Below are positions 59,435 to 64,000 of a stretch of DNA of 64,000 bases, in pieces. Origin of the DNA: Terriglobia bacterium (GTDB lineage: Bacteria; Acidobacteriota; Terriglobia; Bryobacterales; Bryobacteraceae). How positions within the stretch are numbered: position 1 is the first letter of the stretch; each line of letters starts with the position of its first letter. The stretch covers positions 16,608 through 80,607 of the forward strand of contig JAIQEX010000011.1 in NCBI GenBank assembly GCA_020073615.1. Reading direction: 5' to 3'. A program made the position numbers and the translations under genes. The notes beneath the pieces are model-generated. The model worked only from the letters and a program-made list of their open reading frames with translations. It searched no databases and was not told where the DNA came from.

Positions 59435-60823
59435 ATGGAACGGAGGATGCCGCAGTTTTTCTTCGCGCTGAGCCTCATCGCGCTGGTGCTCATGCTGGGC
59501 GCGGTCTGGCAGGCCGCCGCGCCCTCGTGGAAGAAATACCAGCAGGAGTACCATCGGCTGGAATCGCTGGGCGAGCCCAACGCCGCCGCGAAAGCCGCGG
59601 TGCTGAACACGGCGCTCGATATCCGCCAGGAACTTCTCCCCGGCTTGCAGCGCGTGGACCGCTGCACCACCTGCCATCTGGGCGTGGAAGACCCCACCAT
59701 GAAGAACGCGCCGCAGCCCTTCACCTTCCATCCCAACCTGGCGCCGCACGTGGTGGCGAAGTTCGGCTGCACGGTGTGCCATGGCGGGCAGGGACTGGCC
59801 ACCGACAAGGTGAACGCGCACGGCAAAGTGCCCTTCTGGCCGGAGCCCTTGCTGCCCAAGGAGTACATCCGCGCCTCGTGCGGCCGCTGCCACAAAGAAG
59901 GCGACGTTCCGGGCGTGCCGGAGCTGACCGAAGGGCGGCGCTTGTTCGAAGCCACGGGGTGCCGCGGCTGTCACAAGCTGAACGGCGTGGGCGGCAGCAT
60001 CGGAAAGGACCTGACCGAGGAGGGCGCGGTGCGCCGCTATCCGGAGTGGCTCGAGCGCCATTTTCTCGACCCCAACGCGGTATCGCCCAATTCGCCCATG
60101 CCCAATTTCCACTTCACGAAAGAACAGGCGCGGGCGCTGACGTTCTACATGCTCTCCCTGACCAACGAGCAGATGGGCACCTACTATTCCAGCGTGCGGC
60201 TGATTCCCAGCGCCGGCTACGGGCGGCAGTTGTTCACGGAGAAGAACTGCATCGCCTGCCACAGCATCGGCGGCGTGGGGGCGAAGGCCGGGCCGGACCT
60301 GTTGGGCGTCGCCAAGGCACACTCCGCGGGCTGGCTGGACGAGCAACTGGTGAATCCGCAAATGCTGTACCCGGGAAGCACCATGCCGGCGTACGACCTG
60401 GAGACCAACGCGCGCAAGGCGCTGATCACGTTCATGGCGGCGGCCACGCAGGAGGACGCCCAGACGATTCTCTCGGGACGCCCCAAGCCGCTGACCGCCG
60501 AGGAAGCGGCCATCGAAGGAGGAAAGCAGAGCTTCGCGCGTTTCGGATGCGTGGGCTGCCACGGCCTGAACCTCCAGGGCGGCGTGCCCAATCCCAACAG
60601 CCAGGGCGGAGAGGTGCCCTCGCTGCTGCATGCGTCGGACGACTACACCAAGGACGAGGTGATCAAGATCATCCGCAACGGCAAGCAGCCGCCGCTGCAG
60701 GATACCTCGAAGCCCGCTCCACCGCTGTACATGCCGTCGTGGAAGGCCGTGCTCAACGACGAGGACATCAACCGCATCGCCGACTATCTGTGGTCGCTGC
60801 AGTCGAAGAAGTCGGGCTGGTAG
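59435..60823 (+). CDS. Multiheme (six CXXCH) membrane-anchored cytochrome c
   Basis: A 462-residue protein with an N-terminal membrane anchor (FFFALSLIALVLMLGAVWQ) and six heme sites: CTTCH, CTVCH, CGRCH, CRGCH, CIACH and CVGCH. The last three sit in cytochrome c domains. It begins directly at the stop of the cytochrome b gene (TAAATG), so it takes the place of cytochrome c1 in this complex. It likely accepts electrons from the Rieske/cytochrome b pair and passes them to terminal or extracellular acceptors. The number of hemes is far above a normal c1. Confidence 0.88.
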   Translation: MERRMPQFFFALSLIALVLMLGAVWQAAAPSWKKYQQEYHRLESLGEPNAAAKAAVLNTALDIRQELLPGLQRVDRCTTCHLGVEDPTMKNAPQPFTFHPNLAPHVVAKFGCTVCHGGQGLATDKVNAHGKVPFWPEPLLPKEYIRASCGRCHKEGDVPGVPELTEGRRLFEATGCRGCHKLNGVGGSIGKDLTEEGAVRRYPEWLERHFLDPNAVSPNSPMPNFHFTKEQARALTFYMLSLTNEQMGTYYSSVRLIPSAGYGRQLFTEKNCIACHSIGGVGAKAGPDLLGVAKAHSAGWLDEQLVNPQMLYPGSTMPAYDLETNARKALITFMAAATQEDAQTILSGRPKPLTAEEAAIEGGKQSFARFGCVGCHGLNLQGGVPNPNSQGGEVPSLLHASDDYTKDEVIKIIRNGKQPPLQDTSKPAPPLYMPSWKAVLNDEDINRIADYLWSLQSKKSGW

Positions 60824-60903
60824 GGGATGCCCGCACGATCTCCGCTTGCCGAAGGCGGCGGTTACGGGTTACAGTAAAGAGAGTTGCAGGTCCTGAAATA
60901 GCA

Positions 60904-61497
60904 ATGTCACACGAACGCATTGAGCTGCACGGATGGGACGCGCAGGCCCGGGCTTGGCATGGGCCGGACGAGATGGCGTTTTCCCTCCGGGGCTGCCGCG
61001 ATCTCCTGCATAAATTGCAGGAAGTGCCCGGCTCCTGGTATGGCCGTCTGCGCGCGCACGCGCCCGGCGAAATGCCGCTCCACATTCGCGCCTCCGTCCA
61101 CGATCTGGGCGACGCCGGTCTGGCGGTCCTCGACATCGAAGGCTCGCCCGGCGGTCCGATGGAGATCATCCTGGTGGTCCCGGCGCAGCGGCGGGCGAAG
61201 CTGCGGCAGGACCTGGCCTTCGAGTTCGTCTCCTTCCTGCGCTTCGTGGAAGGTCCGGAGAGCCTGGGAGTCGAAATCGCGGTGCACGACTATGTGGAGC
61301 GCGTGCTGCACGAAGGCGGCGATCCGGCGACGCTGATCTTCACGGTCGAAACCCTGTCCATCACGCCGGACGCGCACCTGCCGCTCTCCCAGCAGGCCGA
61401 GAAGCTGGCCGCCAGCATGATCGCCTGGATGGCCGCGAAGGACGGACACGGCACGGAGGCGGGCGCCGCCTGCGAGCCGGATCGCTGCCGGTGTTGA
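60904..61497 (+). CDS. Protein of unknown function (197 aa)
   Basis: A 197-residue soluble protein. It begins at an ATG 80 bases after the cytochrome gene. It has an alpha-beta pattern (MEIILVVPAQRRAKLRQDLA and VEIAVHDYVERVLHEGG) and a Cys-rich tail (CEPDRCRC). No family was recognised. The longer frame that runs through the cytochrome gene is a shadow. A possible -10 (AGTAAAGAG) lies upstream. A role near the respiratory genes is only a guess by position. Confidence 0.55.
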   Translation: MSHERIELHGWDAQARAWHGPDEMAFSLRGCRDLLHKLQEVPGSWYGRLRAHAPGEMPLHIRASVHDLGDAGLAVLDIEGSPGGPMEIILVVPAQRRAKLRQDLAFEFVSFLRFVEGPESLGVEIAVHDYVERVLHEGGDPATLIFTVETLSITPDAHLPLSQQAEKLAASMIAWMAAKDGHGTEAGAACEPDRCRC

Positions 61498-61534
61498 CGC
61501 GATCGGAACCAGAGAGAAATCGCCCTTCAACGGG

Positions 61535-62185
61535 TTAGCCAACCTGGTCCGGCGCGTTCCCAGGGCGCTTCCGCGCAAACCTCCAGGCGTGCTCCACAAT
61601 AGTCCGCAGCCCGGCGTATTGCGGTTGCCAGCCGAGCTTTTCGCGCAGCTTGCCGGACGCCGCCACCAGGCTCGGAGCGTCGCCCTGGCGCCGCGGCCCG
61701 ATCATGTACGGGACCTTCCTGCCGGTAACTTCCTCCACCACGCGGATGGTCTCCATCACCGTGTGGCCGGTCCCCGTGCCGGCGTTGAAGCGGTCCGACG
61801 CGCCGCCCGCCAGCAGGTATTCGAGGGCCAGGATGTGCGCCTGCGCCAGGTCGTCCACGTGGATGTAATCGCGCACGCGGGTGCCGTCGGGCGTGTCGTA
61901 ATCGTCGCCGAAAACGGTGAGCGGCGTTCCCGTGATCACCGCCTTCAGCAGCAGGGGAATCAGGTGCGTCTCCGGTTCGTGCTCCTCGCCCAGCCGTCCT
62001 TCGGGATCGGCGCCCGCGGCGTTGAAGTATCGCAGGCAGACGCTGGTAAGGTGGTGGATCTCGTCGAACCAGCGCAGCAGCGTCTCCACCATCACCTTCG
62101 ATTCCCCGTACGGGTTGACCGCCTGGATGGGAAACGTCTCCAGGATGGGGCTGGCATGCGGGTTGCCGTACACCGCCGCGGTCAC
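61535..62185 (-). pseudogene. galE: 5'-truncated UDP-glucose 4-epimerase
   Basis: The frame (216 residues) holds the C-terminal two thirds of GalE: the YxxxK catalytic pair in NPYGESKVMVET, the substrate-binding stretch RYFNAAGADPEGRLGEEH, and DYIHVDDLAQAHILALEYL. The N-terminal about 110 residues with the GxxGxxG NAD-binding motif are missing. The frame upstream of GTG 62185 ends at a TGA within about 75 bases and shows no Rossmann motif. The normal phrase before AAVYG reads EVTAAVYG, so the break lies just before it. It is most likely a broken gene or an assembly error. The intact epimerase would supply UDP-galactose. Confidence 0.75.
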
Positions 62186-62364
62186 TTCCCGGAACGCGCT
62201 GACGCGGAGATGCAGGCCGCCGGCGGTTTCCGGCGGGTTTAGGTAAACGCTACGGCGTCAGCGAGGAGTAATGTGGCCTGAGCACCGAACACAGGCGCCC
62301 GCAACGCGCCAGCGACAACCTCCGGATGGCCCGTTATCGGCCCCGAACCTACGCGAACGCTAGG

Positions 62365-63981
62365 TCACTTGCTGCCCAGATAGACGCGGGCCCATTCCAG
62401 CTCCGGCCGTGAAGTCTCCGCATTCTTGGCGATTTCTTGGAGCTGCATTGCGCAGGCGCGGGCTTTCGTCTTATCACCGGCCTTGTCGGCAGCCTTGGCC
62501 GCGCCGGCCGTGGCATTGAGGCGACGCGGCGCGGCCTTCAGAACCGCCTCATATTCCTTCAGAGCCTCCGGCGCCATTCCATTCTCCAGCAGCAGATCGG
62601 CCAGCATCTCGCGCACGGGAAGCATCGCTCCAGGCGTCACGGGGTGCTTGTCGACGGCATCCTCATAATCGGCAGCCATACGCAGGAGCCGGAGACCCTC
62701 GTCCTTCTTACCTTCGGCCAGTGCGATCAGCGCCGTGGCCGCTTCCCACTGCGCGCCGATCGAGCCGCTCCAATCGTAGTCGCGAGTTGCCGGCATGGCC
62801 CTGCGGATCGCGGCGATTTCGTCGTTCGAACGGCGCGCGGCGACCACATCACCTGCACGGGCAGCCCCAATGGCTCTCGCGTAATGCACCAGTGCTTCGG
62901 CGTTCCGAAACCGATTCCAAGGGAACCATGCTGGCTTGATCTCCAGCGCAGCTGCGGCTCTCCAAGCGTGCCGCTCGAGAGCCCAGCGCGCCGGCGAGGC
63001 TGCAAAGGCGTAGGCGGCGGCGAACTGATCTTCGTCGAGCCTGGTGATCTCCTTCATCTCCGCTAGCACCCTTCGAGCGCTCGTGTCCTTCGCTTGCTGG
63101 AGGTAAGCATAGACGAGGTAATCCATCGCGTGGAGTTGGTCGAACGATCCCCCGCCACCGTGCAAACGTTGCGCCTGTGCGATGGCTGACTTCGTCGAGG
63201 CGGTGTTCGAGGCTATGGAATCGTCCCACAGCCCCAACCGCGTGAAGATATGGGATGGCATGTGCAATGCATGCGGCGCATCCGGCGCAATCGTGGCGTA
63301 CGCGCGCGCCGCCTTGAGGCCCAGTTCGGCCAGGGACGGATAATCGACGCTGTGAATGATGTAGTGCGCTACCCCAGGATGGTTCGGATGGCGTGCCAGC
63401 ACCTGGTTGAGAATCTCGCTGCCCTTCTTCTGCCAGGTATACGTCTTGTCGGTCGGGTCGAGGTATCCGATCGCCACCAACTGCAGAGCGTGGAAAATCG
63501 CGGCTTCGTCGTCGCTGGGGTTGCGATCGCAGACCGCGGCCAAAGCCCGCTCGTAATTCTTCGCGCGGGTCGCGTGATCAACCGTCAGCCAGTCCTTGTA
63601 GAACACCGCAAGAGCCTGAATGTAGTCGCGCTCGCGGTCCGTCTTCGTGTTAATGGCCCGATCGAGAGCCGCTGCGCCTTGCTTCAGTTCATCGGGCGAC
63701 GGTGGCGCCCATATCGGGTGATACCAAGTCCGCGCGATGCCCCAGTAGGCCATGGCACAGGTTGGGTCTGCCTTCGCGGCATCGTTGAACGTGATGCGCG
63801 CTTCCTCGTAGCCGAACGAGTGGAGTAGAGCCGCTGCGCGGGAGATCGACTCTTGCGCCGTGGCGTTGCAGGAGGTCGGAAAGTCCACTGTGCCGAGACC
63901 GGCAACGGCGTGTTGGTGTTGCGAGTGATCGTCCTGTGCCGCCGCAAGTACAGCGCAGAGAATCAATAGCACGAGTCGCAC
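62365..63981 (-). CDS. Secreted TPR-repeat protein
   Basis: A 538-residue exported protein with a short signal peptide (MRLVLLILCAVLAAAQ), then a His-rich stretch (DDHSQHQHAVAG). Helical repeats fill the rest. YEEARITFNDAAKADPTCAM and EALKEYEAVLKAAPRRLNAT are recognisable TPR units, and AHYIIHSVDYPSLAELGLKA and HALHMPSHIFTRLGLWDDS are recurring in this family. TPR proteins bind partner proteins; no enzyme motif is certain. The GTG at 63981 has AGGAGG a few bases upstream. It reaches the right edge. Confidence 0.8.
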   Translation of the reverse strand: MRLVLLILCAVLAAAQDDHSQHQHAVAGLGTVDFPTSCNATAQESISRAAALLHSFGYEEARITFNDAAKADPTCAMAYWGIARTWYHPIWAPPSPDELKQGAAALDRAINTKTDRERDYIQALAVFYKDWLTVDHATRAKNYERALAAVCDRNPSDDEAAIFHALQLVAIGYLDPTDKTYTWQKKGSEILNQVLARHPNHPGVAHYIIHSVDYPSLAELGLKAARAYATIAPDAPHALHMPSHIFTRLGLWDDSIASNTASTKSAIAQAQRLHGGGGSFDQLHAMDYLVYAYLQQAKDTSARRVLAEMKEITRLDEDQFAAAYAFAASPARWALERHAWRAAAALEIKPAWFPWNRFRNAEALVHYARAIGAARAGDVVAARRSNDEIAAIRRAMPATRDYDWSGSIGAQWEAATALIALAEGKKDEGLRLLRMAADYEDAVDKHPVTPGAMLPVREMLADLLLENGMAPEALKEYEAVLKAAPRRLNATAGAAKAADKAGDKTKARACAMQLQEIAKNAETSRPELEWARVYLGSK

Positions 63982-64000
63982 ACATCCTCCTGGGGGGCAC

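Noticed and set aside
59527..61497. Long frame (656 residues) over the cytochrome c gene and beyond
   Set aside because: The first part is a frame shadow of the six-heme cytochrome. Only the last 197 residues (from 60904) look like a real protein.

Overview
The window is GC-rich, densely coded bacterial DNA, most likely from an Acidobacteriota genome of the Solibacter/Bryobacter type. Two lineage markers support this. One is an 813-residue duplicated MacB/FtsX-like permease of the 'acidobacterial duplicated orphan permease' kind (15289-17730). The other is a subtilisin-like protease whose C-terminus looks like the Solibacter-type uncharacterized C-terminal domain (44411-47692). No rRNA, tRNA, prophage or insertion sequence was recognised.

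Region by region: 1-6000 holds a GT2 glycosyltransferase (cut by the left edge), a helical-barrel protein, an ion transporter, a GT28-like glycosyltransferase and a ROK sugar kinase. 6000-21000 holds mostly exported or metabolic enzymes: a six-hairpin glycosidase-like protein, a dienelactone hydrolase, a STAS protein, a carboxylesterase, an OmpA-type lipoprotein, a transketolase-like enzyme, a DDAH-like hydrolase, the permease and a tricorn-type protease. 21000-29000 holds a small antitoxin-like pair, an RND pump with its adaptor, a MetY-type enzyme and a membrane TPR protein.

29065-40098 is a complete, tightly overlapping type III-A-like CRISPR-Cas locus. The order is cas6, a CARF-like protein, a four-pass membrane protein, csm1/cas10, csm2, csm3, csm4, a stand-alone reverse transcriptase, cas1, cas2, leader, and an array of 36 repeats. 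It departs from a standard Csm locus in several ways. Cas10 has no HD nuclease domain but keeps GGDD, no csm5 is present, no HEPN nuclease (csm6/csx1) is present, and a CARF-membrane protein pair sits where an effector would be expected. The likely logic is as follows: RT-Cas1-Cas2 acquire spacers, possibly from RNA; Cas6 makes crRNAs; the reduced Csm complex senses target RNA; Cas10 makes cyclic oligoadenylate; and the CARF/membrane pair carries out or tunes the response at the membrane. This is the main candidate for a poorly described system.

40183-50800 holds housekeeping genes (miaB, a bifunctional-nuclease-family gene, tyrS, folP, greA, a CDP-alcohol phosphatidyltransferase) interrupted by two paralogous S8 proteases. 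51519-60823 couples a histidine kinase and a sigma-54-dependent response regulator to a respiratory cluster: heme-binding beta-barrel protein, small cytochrome c, GltD-like iron-sulfur flavoprotein, Rieske protein, cytochrome b and a six-heme cytochrome c. The right end holds an unknown protein, a 5'-truncated galE and a secreted TPR protein.

A general regulatory signal recurs: at least ten genes have a TAGAAT/TATAAT/TACAAT hexamer ending 7-14 bases (mostly 7-8) before the start codon, which suggests that many transcripts here are leaderless.
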